A stretch of 61,200 nt of DNA, taken from the NCBI GenBank assembly GCA_002314445.1, contig DCFX01000047.1, positions 11,231 to 72,430 on the forward strand, written 5' to 3'. Source of the stretch: Treponema sp. UBA1793. GTDB taxonomy: Bacteria > Spirochaetota > Spirochaetia > Treponematales > Treponemataceae. A model generated the notes under the pieces. That model was not told the origin of the DNA. It worked only from the letters and a program-made list of their open reading frames with translations, and searched no databases. How positions within the stretch are numbered: the first letter of the stretch is position 1; every line of letters starts with the position of its first letter. The translations under genes were made by a program, and so were the position numbers. Below are positions 51,846-60,220 of the stretch, in pieces.

Positions 51846-52844
51846 ATGAACGGATATATGAAATATTTTGGCAAAAAAATTGTATGGTATTTAATAACAT
51901 TTTTTTTCGCCATTGCGCTCAACTTTCTGCTTCCGCGTCTCATACCGGGCAACCCTCTGGCAAGCCTTATAAGCAGCGCGACGGCAGGTATGACAGATTC
52001 TGCGGCAATACAAAAAATAAAGGAAGAATACTTCCATCTATACGGACTTGATAAATCGATTCCGGAACAGTTTATTATTTTTATTAAAAATCTTTTTCAC
52101 GGTGATTTCGGCCGCTCCACGCAGACGGGCGAAAGTGTTTCAAAATTAATAAGTGATTCGGTATGGTGGACGCTTGCACTCCAGCTGCCTGCAATTATGA
52201 TAGGATGGACACTTGGCAATATTCTCGGAGCGCTCGCCGCATATATTAAGGGAGCATTCGACAAAGGAATATTTCCGTTTTTTCTTTTCCTCAGCAATAT
52301 TCCCGCATTCGGACTGGCAATTATCATGTTGTATATATTCGGCATAAAACTAAAAATTGCACCGATAGGAGGCTCGTATGCCGCAAACCTTATTCCCTCA
52401 TTCAGCTGGAAATTTATCGCTTCGGTCATCCAGTATTATCAGATGCCGTTCTGGTCAATTGTCATCGTAGCTATCGGCGGACAGGCAATCGGAATGCGCT
52501 CAATGTCGATTTATGAACTTAATGCTGATTATGTAAAATACAGCCGCTTTCTCGGAATAAAAGACAGGGTTATCGTAAAATACGTCTTCCGGAACGCGAT
52601 GCTGCCGCAGATTACAGGCCTTGCACTTTCACTTGGCACAATGATCGGAGGTGCACTCGTTGCAGAAACAATCTTCAGCTACAACGGACTTGGCATGAAA
52701 ATGATGAACGCAATCACCGCACAGGATTATCCTATGATATCCGCCTGCACACTGCTCATTACTATAGGTGTTCTCATTGCAAATTTTGCAGTGGATATTA
52801 TTTACGGTTTTGTTGATCCGCGTGTAAAAGCGGCACAGGACTAA
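51846..52844 (+). CDS. Opp/Dpp-type ABC permease, first subunit
   Basis: A 332-residue DppB-like permease with six membrane helices. FLLPRLIPGNPLASL near residues 20-34, FGRSTQTGESV, and the cytoplasmic coupling loop FLGIKDRVIVKYVFRNAMLPQ near 230-250 are typical. The start at 51846 has AGGAG 5 nt upstream; an in-frame ATG at 51801 falls inside the intergenic hairpin. It ends 12 bases before its partner subunit. Confidence 0.92.
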   Translation: MNGYMKYFGKKIVWYLITFFFAIALNFLLPRLIPGNPLASLISSATAGMTDSAAIQKIKEEYFHLYGLDKSIPEQFIIFIKNLFHGDFGRSTQTGESVSKLISDSVWWTLALQLPAIMIGWTLGNILGALAAYIKGAFDKGIFPFFLFLSNIPAFGLAIIMLYIFGIKLKIAPIGGSYAANLIPSFSWKFIASVIQYYQMPFWSIVIVAIGGQAIGMRSMSIYELNADYVKYSRFLGIKDRVIVKYVFRNAMLPQITGLALSLGTMIGGALVAETIFSYNGLGMKMMNAITAQDYPMISACTLLITIGVLIANFAVDIIYGFVDPRVKAAQD

Positions 52845-52856
52845 GGGGAAAAGCAT

Positions 52857-54107
52857 ATGAAAACAAATTATTTTAGAATGCTTTTCCATTCCGGTAAATT
52901 CGTGGCTGGATTTGTCATTTTTGCAATCATGCTGTTTATACCGATTATCGTACCGCTGTTCAACAGAACTCCGCCGCTCAAAATGACGGGAGGATTATTT
53001 TACGCGCCTGGCACGTATGTATCTGTTTCCGATGCGGTAAACAGCGACTCAAAAGTAATCTCTCTCGATACACTTGCAAACAAACTTGCTGCAAAAGTGT
53101 CCGATAAAGATATTGTATTGATGAACGAATGGCTTACAAATTATTCATCGATGAAAAAAGCTGAAGTCGCAAAGGCTGCCAAAGACAAAGGCGCGCTCAC
53201 TTCAATGTGGCTGTCCGCATATGACCCTGAAATCCGCGTTGAAGGTACATCTGCCCACCGGAAGGAATTCTCACGTCTGTTCAACTCTCTCAACACGATG
53301 CTTTCCAATGCGGATTATCAGGTTGTGACAGCGGACAGCGACGGCTCGTATACAGTTGTCAAAGACCTTACTACAAAAGATTTCGTCCGTGTCCAGGATA
53401 TGCCGAATCACATCACATACGTACTCGGCACCGACAACTTCGGCCGAGACGTCTTTATAGAGCTCATGTCCGCAATCAAGACATCACTCAAGATAGGACT
53501 CGTCGCAGGAACAATAGCGATGCTTATTGGTCTGACACTCGGGCTGCTCTCCGGTTATCTCGGAGGATGGGCGGATAACATTATCTCATTCTTCACAAAC
53601 ATGTTCATCGTCATTCCGTCCTTTATTATTCTTGTCCTTATATCCGTGAGCGTGGGAAGCGCAGGCCGCAACATAACGACAGTCGCATTCGTTATCGGTC
53701 TTACGTCATGGCCGTGGACAGCGCGGGCAGTCCGGGCACAGACACTTTCCCTCAAAAACAGAGATCATGTTAATCTGTCAAAACTGTCGGGACACAGCCT
53801 GGGAACCATCATAGTCTCCGACATACTGCCGTATGTTGCATCATATGTCGTCATGGCATATATACTGCAGATATCGTCAGGCATACTTTCTGAAGCCCAG
53901 CTTTCAATGCTCGGACTCGGTCCTTCTTCCACGAAAGTGACTACACTTGGAGTAATGATGAACTGGGCAATCAGGTTTCAGGCTCCGCTTAGTGACGCAT
54001 GGTGGGCGTTCGTACCCGTAATCCTGTCGATCACGCTCGTATCATTCTCGCTGAACCTTATGAACACCGGACTTGATCAGGTATTCAATCCGCAGCTGCG
54101 CGACTAG
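52857..54107 (+). CDS. Opp/Dpp-type ABC permease, second subunit with enlarged periplasmic loop
   Basis: A 416-residue DppC-like permease. One membrane helix near 13-35 is followed by an extracytoplasmic segment of ~150 residues before the family motif GTDNFGRDVF near 191-200; in common DppC proteins that motif lies near residue 85. The permease core follows with five helices and the coupling loop in KLSGHSLGTIIVSDILPY. The insertion is lysine/aspartate-rich with no recognisable domain, and may contact the binding protein or substrate. Confidence 0.9.
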   Translation: MKTNYFRMLFHSGKFVAGFVIFAIMLFIPIIVPLFNRTPPLKMTGGLFYAPGTYVSVSDAVNSDSKVISLDTLANKLAAKVSDKDIVLMNEWLTNYSSMKKAEVAKAAKDKGALTSMWLSAYDPEIRVEGTSAHRKEFSRLFNSLNTMLSNADYQVVTADSDGSYTVVKDLTTKDFVRVQDMPNHITYVLGTDNFGRDVFIELMSAIKTSLKIGLVAGTIAMLIGLTLGLLSGYLGGWADNIISFFTNMFIVIPSFIILVLISVSVGSAGRNITTVAFVIGLTSWPWTARAVRAQTLSLKNRDHVNLSKLSGHSLGTIIVSDILPYVASYVVMAYILQISSGILSEAQLSMLGLGPSSTKVTTLGVMMNWAIRFQAPLSDAWWAFVPVILSITLVSFSLNLMNTGLDQVFNPQLRD

Positions 54108-54129
54108 GCGTAACTTTTACAGGAGTACA

Positions 54130-55137
54130 ATGATGGGAAAAATAATGCTAGAGGTACAGGACCTCAAAACAAAATATGTTACAAAATACGGTGAAGCCCT
54201 TCATGCCGTCGACGGAGTCTCGCTTACTATTGAAGAAGGAAAATCACTTGGAATTGCAGGCGAATCGGGATGCGGCAAATCGACACTCGCGCTCAGCCTG
54301 ATGGGATATTATTTCGGCCAGCTCAGATACGAAGGCGGACGAATTATTATCGACGGGAATGAAATTACGGGACGCAGACCCGACGATGTCAGGAAAAATA
54401 TTCTGGGCAGCGATCTGGCATACATCCCCCAGGCGGCTATGAATGCGCTCAATCCGACTATGAAAATCATACGTTTTATCGAAGACGTCATTCATGCACA
54501 CGATCCGAAAATGCCGAAAGCGGACATTTATGAAATGGCAAAAAAACGATTTGCCATTCTGGGGCTGCCGGAGGAAGTTCTCCAGAAACATGCGGTAGAG
54601 TTATCGGGAGGTATGAAACAGCGCACTGTCATTGCAATCTCAACAATACTTTCCCCGAAAGTGCTCATAGCAGACGAACCGTCGTCCGCGCTTGACGTCA
54701 CGTCGCAGAAGATGGTTATTAAAATGCTGCACGATCTGCTCGACAAGGGATTCATCAAATCGATGCTGTTCATTACGCATGAACTGCCGCTGCTCTACAA
54801 TGTAACGGACGACATCATGGTTATGTACGCAGGGCAGATTGTTGAGCGTGGTTCTGCAAAGGAAATGGTCTTTGAACCGATCCATCCGTATTCCAAAGGC
54901 CTGATGGGTTCAATCATAGTACCTGAAGCGGGAACCAGGGGAACGGTACTCACATCCATTCCCGGAACGCCTCCTGATTTGAAACATCCTCCGGCAGGAT
55001 GCAGGTTTGCGGACCGCTGCAGGTGGGCAGAACCGCAGTGTAAAGCAGCTCCGGTATCTCTCGTGACCTTTGACAACAGCCGGCAATACCGCTGTCGCCT
55101 TGATTTTGAGACGCTGAAGGAGATAAAATTTAAATGA
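54130..55137 (+). CDS. Opp/Dpp-type ABC ATPase, first subunit
   Basis: A 335-residue ATPase with Walker A GESGCGKST, Q-loop YIPQAAMNALNP, signature ELSGGMKQRTVIAIS, Walker B VLIADEPSSALD and switch His in THELPL. The C-terminal oligo_HPY region has Cys residues in CRFADRCRWAEPQC. Two adjacent ATGs at 54130 and 54133 follow AGGAG by 4 and 7 nt; either is possible. The stop overlaps the next ATPase by ATGA. Confidence 0.92.
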   Translation: MMGKIMLEVQDLKTKYVTKYGEALHAVDGVSLTIEEGKSLGIAGESGCGKSTLALSLMGYYFGQLRYEGGRIIIDGNEITGRRPDDVRKNILGSDLAYIPQAAMNALNPTMKIIRFIEDVIHAHDPKMPKADIYEMAKKRFAILGLPEEVLQKHAVELSGGMKQRTVIAISTILSPKVLIADEPSSALDVTSQKMVIKMLHDLLDKGFIKSMLFITHELPLLYNVTDDIMVMYAGQIVERGSAKEMVFEPIHPYSKGLMGSIIVPEAGTRGTVLTSIPGTPPDLKHPPAGCRFADRCRWAEPQCKAAPVSLVTFDNSRQYRCRLDFETLKEIKFK

Positions 55138-55952
55138 GTGAAGAAATAATCTTACAGGGTAAAAACATAACCAAAATATTCGGCTTCGGAAAAAAGCAGA
55201 CACTTGCCGTTGATAACGTCGATTTTGAATTTCATAAAGCTGAAATAATTTCCATTGTCGGTGAAAGCGGCAGCGGTAAAACGACGCTCGCCAAAATGAT
55301 TCTCGGACTGCTGCCGATAACTACAGGCGAACTGTATTATCACGGCTCACTGCGCGATATTTCTTCACATAAGAAAAAAGAAGAATACTGGAAAGGCATT
55401 CAGGCAGTCTTTCAGGATCCGTTCTCATCATTCAACGTTTTTAATAAAATCGATCATCTGCTGCTCGACTGCATCAATATGAAGGGCGGAAAAAAGTTAC
55501 CGAAGGAAGAAAAAAATGCAATGATGACGGAAGCATGCAGTTTCGTAAACCTGAAGTATGAAGAGCTGGCGGGTAAATATCCGTTTGAACTTTCAGGGGG
55601 ACAAATGCAGCGCATGATGATTGCACGCGTTTTTCTTCTGCATCCGAACATACTCATCGCTGATGAACCGACATCGATGGTGGACGCATGCTCGCGAGCG
55701 ACAATTCTGGATATGCTTTTGAAACTGCGGAGTGAGACGGGTATGACTGTCATATTCATTACGCACGACATCGGGCTGGCGTATTATGTTTCGGACAGCG
55801 TATATATAATGGAGCACGGGAAATTTGTCGAACACGGTACGGCAGACGAAGTAATACTTCATTCAAAAGCACCGTATACAAAACATCTTATCAGTGATGT
55901 CCCGAAAATATATGAAAAATGGGATATGAGCGACGTAAAAACAAGTCTATAA
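55134..55952 (+). CDS. Opp/Dpp-type ABC ATPase, second subunit
   Basis: A 272-residue ATPase: Walker A GESGSGKTT, Q-loop AVFQDPFSSFN, signature ELSGGQMQRMMIARVF, Walker B ILIADEPTSMVD and THDIGLAYY. It lacks the C-terminal oligo_HPY extension found on its partner, so it is shorter than the typical DppF. It starts inside the end of the preceding ATPase gene and is followed by the GH3 gene after 18 bases. Confidence 0.92.
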   Translation: MSEEIILQGKNITKIFGFGKKQTLAVDNVDFEFHKAEIISIVGESGSGKTTLAKMILGLLPITTGELYYHGSLRDISSHKKKEEYWKGIQAVFQDPFSSFNVFNKIDHLLLDCINMKGGKKLPKEEKNAMMTEACSFVNLKYEELAGKYPFELSGGQMQRMMIARVFLLHPNILIADEPTSMVDACSRATILDMLLKLRSETGMTVIFITHDIGLAYYVSDSVYIMEHGKFVEHGTADEVILHSKAPYTKHLISDVPKIYEKWDMSDVKTSL

Positions 55953-55970
55953 AAAATACAGGAGATACAA

Positions 55971-58259
55971 ATGAAACACAACATTGCAGAAATCGTCAGC
56001 AAAATGACTCTTGAAGAAAAAGCCGGTATGTGTTCCGGAGCGGATTTCTGGCACACAAAAGCAGTGGAACGGCTCGGCATTCCCGCCGTTATGGTAAGCG
56101 ACGGTCCTTACGGACTCCGGAAACAGGATATGCAAGCAGATCACCTGGGCGTAAACGAAAGTATCAAAGCCGTCTGTTTTCCGGCAGGAAGCCTTACTAC
56201 CTGCTCCTTTGACAGAAATCTTCTCAAAAAAGAGGGCGAAACGCTCGGCGATGAATGTCAGGCGGAAGATGTATCCATAATTCTGGGCCCTGCAGTCAAT
56301 ATGAAACGTTCCCCCCTGTGCGGACGGAATTTTGAATACCTTTCGGAAGATCCGTATCTTGCAGGCCAGCTGGCTGCAGCTTATACAAAGGGCGTTGAAT
56401 CAAAAAACGTTGGTGTTTCAGTAAAGCATTTCGCGGCCAACGACCAGGAATACAGGCGCATGTCCGTATCGGCAGAAGCAGATGAGCGTACTCTTCGCGA
56501 AATATACCTTCCCGCATTTGAAACTGTCGTGCGGGAGGCAAAACCTGATACGCTCATGTGTTCTTACAATAAAATCAACGGAGTCTACTCGTGCGAAAAC
56601 AAATGGCTGCTCACCGATGTGCTCAGAAAGGACTGGGGATTCGAAGGCTATGTGATGACGGACTGGGGCGCCATGGACAACCGGATAGAAGCTCTCAAGG
56701 CCGGGCTTGAACTTGAGATGCCTTCATCAAACGGAGTTACTGACGAACAGATAGTTGAAGCTGTAAAAAACGGCAGTCTCGATGAAAAGATTCTCGATAC
56801 GGCCGTCCGGCGTATTCTGGCTATCGTCTTTAAATTTACAGAAGGCAGGCAGCAGGGAAACTTCGACAAGGAAAAACATCATGAGCTTGTTGCAGAAATT
56901 GCAGAGAATTCAATGGTGCTGCTCAAAAACGATGAGGGCATTCTGCCGCTCGCAGAAAAAGAGGCGGAAAACATCCTGTTCATCGGTGTGTTTGCAAAAG
57001 AGCCTCGTTTTGAAGGAGGCGGAAGCTCTCATATCAACTGCACGAAAATCACGAGCGCGCTCGATGCGGCAAAAACACTGGGGCTTAACATAAAATATGT
57101 TCAGGGTTACGACCTGAAAGAAAAGGACGATGAAAAATTACTGGCGGAAGCCGTTGCTGAAGCAAAAAAAGCAGAAAAAGTCGTCATATTCGCAGGTCTT
57201 CCCGATGCGTATGAATCGGAAGGCTACGACCGCACCGACATGAAAATGCCGGAAAACCAGAACAGGCTCATACAGGCTGTTGCGGAAGTACAGCCCCGGA
57301 CAGCCGTCGTTCTCCACAACGGTTCTCCCGTAGAAATGCCGTGGATTTCTAACGTGCAGGGCATTCTCGAAAGCTATCTCGGAGGAGAGGCGGTTGGAAT
57401 TGCACAGATAAACCTGCTGTTCGGAAAGGCAAATCCGAGCGGAAAACTTGCAGAGACATTCCCGCTCCGCCTCGAAGATACGCCGTGCTACATCAACTTC
57501 CCCGGAAACGGCCGGACAGTCGAGTATAAGGAAGGCGTGTTCATCGGCTACCGCTATTACGACAAAAAACACATGGACGTCCTCTTCCCGTTCGGGTTCG
57601 GCCTGAGCTACACGACGTTCGCATACAGCAATCTCAGAATTTCAAAAAAAGACATAACGGATGCAGAAACAGTCGATGTAACATTCACTGTAAAAAATAC
57701 CGGTAAAACGGCGGGAGCGGAAGTCGCCGAAGTATATGTAGCAGACAGAACAAAATCCGCTATCCGTCCGGAAAAGGAATTGAAAAATTTCGGCAAAGTT
57801 TACCTTGAACCCGGCGAGTCAAAAGACATGACGCTTACGCTCGACAAACGTTCGTTTGCATGGTACAACACCGACATTCACGGCTGGTACGCAGCAACGG
57901 GAGACTACGGTATTCTCATCGGAAGTTCGTCCCGGGACATCAGGCTTATCGGAACGGTACACGTAACATCGACTGCAAAATATGCAGTCAAAATAACGCG
58001 GAATACAGTCCTTGCGGAAATTATGAATAATCCCGTCACTGCAGAAATATGCGGACCGCTGCTCGAAAAAGTCAGGAAATCGTTCGGTGCCGGCGATACA
58101 CAGAGCGAAACGGTAAACAATGCTATAAGCAACGACATGATGCAGGCTATGCTTGACAATCTGCCGCTCCGTTCAATCAGAAGTTTCGGGGGAATGGCTG
58201 AAGAAGAGCTGGAAAATCTGATTACTGAAATGAATGAATCATTGGGAATCAACGAGTAA
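55971..58259 (+). CDS. bglX: GH3 beta-glucosidase
   Basis: A 762-residue glycoside hydrolase. Residues ~1-250 form the (beta/alpha)8 domain with KHFAANDQE near 152-160 and the nucleophile Asp in VMTDWGA near 231; the alpha/beta sandwich follows (EGGGSSHINCTK near 350), then a fibronectin-III-like domain (~560-650), and a C-terminal helical extension of ~100 residues. No signal peptide, so it acts on imported oligosaccharides. Last gene of the ABC operon; AGGAG upstream of its ATG. Exact specificity (cello- or laminari-oligomers) unknown. Confidence 0.93.
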   Translation: MKHNIAEIVSKMTLEEKAGMCSGADFWHTKAVERLGIPAVMVSDGPYGLRKQDMQADHLGVNESIKAVCFPAGSLTTCSFDRNLLKKEGETLGDECQAEDVSIILGPAVNMKRSPLCGRNFEYLSEDPYLAGQLAAAYTKGVESKNVGVSVKHFAANDQEYRRMSVSAEADERTLREIYLPAFETVVREAKPDTLMCSYNKINGVYSCENKWLLTDVLRKDWGFEGYVMTDWGAMDNRIEALKAGLELEMPSSNGVTDEQIVEAVKNGSLDEKILDTAVRRILAIVFKFTEGRQQGNFDKEKHHELVAEIAENSMVLLKNDEGILPLAEKEAENILFIGVFAKEPRFEGGGSSHINCTKITSALDAAKTLGLNIKYVQGYDLKEKDDEKLLAEAVAEAKKAEKVVIFAGLPDAYESEGYDRTDMKMPENQNRLIQAVAEVQPRTAVVLHNGSPVEMPWISNVQGILESYLGGEAVGIAQINLLFGKANPSGKLAETFPLRLEDTPCYINFPGNGRTVEYKEGVFIGYRYYDKKHMDVLFPFGFGLSYTTFAYSNLRISKKDITDAETVDVTFTVKNTGKTAGAEVAEVYVADRTKSAIRPEKELKNFGKVYLEPGESKDMTLTLDKRSFAWYNTDIHGWYAATGDYGILIGSSSRDIRLIGTVHVTSTAKYAVKITRNTVLAEIMNNPVTAEICGPLLEKVRKSFGAGDTQSETVNNAISNDMMQAMLDNLPLRSIRSFGGMAEEELENLITEMNESLGINE

Positions 58260-58269
58260 AGATGAATGA

Positions 58270-58302
58270 TTTACGGCTGCTTTCCTGAAAGGCAGCCGTA
58301 AA
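58270..58302 (+). terminator. Terminator hairpin after bglX
   Basis: TTTACGGCTGC (58270-58280) and GCAGCCGTAAA (58292-58302) are exact reverse complements with an 11-base loop. The flanking A/T runs suit a bidirectional terminator. Confidence 0.7.
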
Positions 58303-58323
58303 ATACAGAATTCTGAAATCCGG

Positions 58324-58453
58324 ATATCTGTGACATTTATTCTGAATATCTGTGATATTTAACCTGAATGTCTGTGATATCCGGCTTGGATGTCTGTAAC
58401 ATTTAACTTGAATCTCCGTGATATTTAACCTGAATGTCCCGGATATCCGGAAA
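58324..58453. repeat. 22-bp tandem repeat, about six degenerate copies
   Basis: Units begin at 58324, 58346, 58368, 58390, 58412 and 58434, each of exactly 22 bases. The shared core reads TGTGATATTTAACCTGAAT with substitutions. The last unit ends in CCGGATATCCGG-type palindrome. Period 22 is close to two turns of DNA. It sits in 270 bases without a gene between the bglX terminator and the cupin gene end. Confidence 0.85.
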
Positions 58454-58494
58454 AAACAGCAAATCTGTTCAGTCAGGATATCAAAGTGTCTTTT

Positions 58495-58527
58495 GAGAAC
58501 CTCTAAAAACTTCAGTTTTCAGAGATG
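58495..58527. repeat. Dispersed hairpin element, copy 2
   Basis: Shares GAGAACCTCT and AAAACTTCAGTTTT with the element at 11851-11885. Outer arms CTCT/AGAG enclose A/T-rich inner arms. It lies just past the cupin gene stop codon and, on the plus strand, is followed by TTTTT, so it may terminate transcription from either side. Confidence 0.75.
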
Positions 58528-58533
58528 GTCTTT

Positions 58534-59016
58534 TTACAGTCCCAGTTTTTGTATCCAGCCTGCCCTTTCAGGATACAAAGGAAGAAGTTCTTCCTTTGTA
58601 CCAATTTCAAAACAGGCAGGAGTAAAGGCTGGTACTGTCGTACATCCGTAAAGCGCATACGAACTGTTTTCTTCAAGGCTCGCGCCCTGCCATACTCCGG
58701 CCGGAATACGGAACTGGCGCAGCTGACCAGCTTCATAATCAGCTCCCATCACAACCGATCCGGCCGTATTGTCCGGGTACAGCAGATACAGGCGGAGCGG
58801 GTCGCCTTCGTAAAAACTCCATATTTCATCGACGGTAAGGCGGTGAAAACGCGAAAAGCTGTCGGGGTTGCGGCAGTATAAGCCGTACATCATGCCCCAT
58901 GCCGACAGGCCGCCGTCCGACTGTTCTTTGCGGCCCGCTTCGCTGAAGTATGTATGTTCCGGTTCTGCCAACTGCATATTGTAAAAGTGTAAAATCGATT
59001 CAGCTTTCGTATTCAT
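58534..59016 (-). CDS. Cupin-fold protein, DUF985 type
   Basis: A 160-residue protein of the cupin_5/DUF985 family. FSRFHRLTVDEIWSFYEGDPL near residues 58-78 and PAGVWQGASL near 108-117 are the two cupin motifs; TVPAFTPACFEIGTKEELL near the end is typical of the family. Members resemble sugar-nucleotide epimerases but have no proved reaction. The start at 59016 has GAGAGAGGT upstream and overlaps the Gfo/Idh gene by 17 bases. Confidence 0.85.
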   Translation of the reverse strand: MNTKAESILHFYNMQLAEPEHTYFSEAGRKEQSDGGLSAWGMMYGLYCRNPDSFSRFHRLTVDEIWSFYEGDPLRLYLLYPDNTAGSVVMGADYEAGQLRQFRIPAGVWQGASLEENSSYALYGCTTVPAFTPACFEIGTKEELLPLYPERAGWIQKLGL

Positions 59017-60094
59017 GAGCAACCTCTCTCACATCAATCCATGCGCCGTCATTCTGTGCGCTGCGGCCTATGCTTTCGCAGACCATTACGACATGCTCTG
59101 CCTGCGAAAACGAGGCAAGCACACTGCTCTTCCGTTTCTGAATCATGCATTCATACGCTTCCCGGAAGCAGTCGGTAAAAGTCGTGCTGAAACCGCCGGC
59201 GAAATCATTCTGCTTCACCGACAACCCTGCTCCCTTTTTTCCCGTGCACACGTCATACGGCCTGTCGCTGCACCAGGAAAAAGAAGCAGCGTCGTACACA
59301 AGTTCGATTGAAACGTCATTGCTCCGTCCCGGCGAAATTTCCGAAAGCATACAATCCGCAACTGCCCCGTCCGACAACCGGAACATGATGGCTGCGGCAT
59401 CCTCGTTATTAACAGTTATTTTTTCAGACGGGAGCCCCTCTGCGTACATAATACCCTCCCGGAGAAAACGTTCCTGATGCGGTTTTACAAACACGGTACA
59501 CACCTTTTCAACAGTCTGTCCCGTCATAAATTCCAGCAGATCTATGAAATGCGAACCGATTTCCGTAACTGCACGGAAACGGCTGTCGGGTCCATCGGCG
59601 GCACAACGCCAGGAATAGGCAGCAGGAAGAACATCATATTCCTGAAAATAATGACCGCTGGAAAAAAGCAGACGGCCTGCACCGCCTTTTATAACCGCAC
59701 TGCGGATAGTAGTCACCGCAGGATAAAATCTGTTGTTGAACACGACAGCGGAAAGCACATCACCGTGTGATTCTGCAAGTTTTTTCAATTCTGCAGCTTC
59801 GAGGGGATCAAGAGTCAGCGGCTTTTCGCAGATAACGTTTTTCCCCGACTCCAGGCACAGCTTCACGTCCGCATAATGGGACGACGGCGGCGTACAAATA
59901 TGGACGCAGTCTGTCTCACTGATATTTTCCTGCGTCAGCTTCGTATTATGGTGCGGTATACCGTATTCAAGGGAAAATGCTTCCGCCCCTTTTTCGGTAT
60001 GACCTGTTACAAAACAAATTTCTTCTCCGCATTCACGAAGCGCCTTTGCATGCGTGTGTGCAATAAGTCCGGTTCCGATAATGGCTGATTTCAT
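59000..60094 (-). CDS. Gfo/Idh/MocA-family oxidoreductase
   Basis: A 364-residue NAD(P)-dependent sugar or inositol oxidoreductase. The Rossmann motif is AIIGTGLIAHTHAKAL near residues 4-19, CTPPSSHYADV near 71-81, and the signature CEKPLTLDPLEA near 94-105 with the catalytic-site lysine. TEIGSHFIDLLEF near 180-192 supplies the second catalytic His. The start at 60094 has TATACT 6 nt upstream and no Shine-Dalgarno sequence; the frame to 60121 is rejected. Pairs with the overlapping cupin gene, suggesting sugar modification. Confidence 0.9.
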   Translation of the reverse strand: MKSAIIGTGLIAHTHAKALRECGEEICFVTGHTEKGAEAFSLEYGIPHHNTKLTQENISETDCVHICTPPSSHYADVKLCLESGKNVICEKPLTLDPLEAAELKKLAESHGDVLSAVVFNNRFYPAVTTIRSAVIKGGAGRLLFSSGHYFQEYDVLPAAYSWRCAADGPDSRFRAVTEIGSHFIDLLEFMTGQTVEKVCTVFVKPHQERFLREGIMYAEGLPSEKITVNNEDAAAIMFRLSDGAVADCMLSEISPGRSNDVSIELVYDAASFSWCSDRPYDVCTGKKGAGLSVKQNDFAGGFSTTFTDCFREAYECMIQKRKSSVLASFSQAEHVVMVCESIGRSAQNDGAWIDVREVAHEYES

Positions 60095-60220
60095 ACCGCA
60101 AGTATACAACAAACAGGTCAAGTATGCATCTTACCTGCCGGAAAATGCAGCTTACCTTTTTTTGTATTCCCGTGAAAAAGAATTTCCGGTAGCGTAGAAA
60201 AAAAGGGAGAGACACAATCG

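Noticed and set aside
58324..58453. CRISPR array
   Set aside because: Units abut with no unique spacers and there are no cas genes; the same holds for the 18-bp array at 5944-6033.
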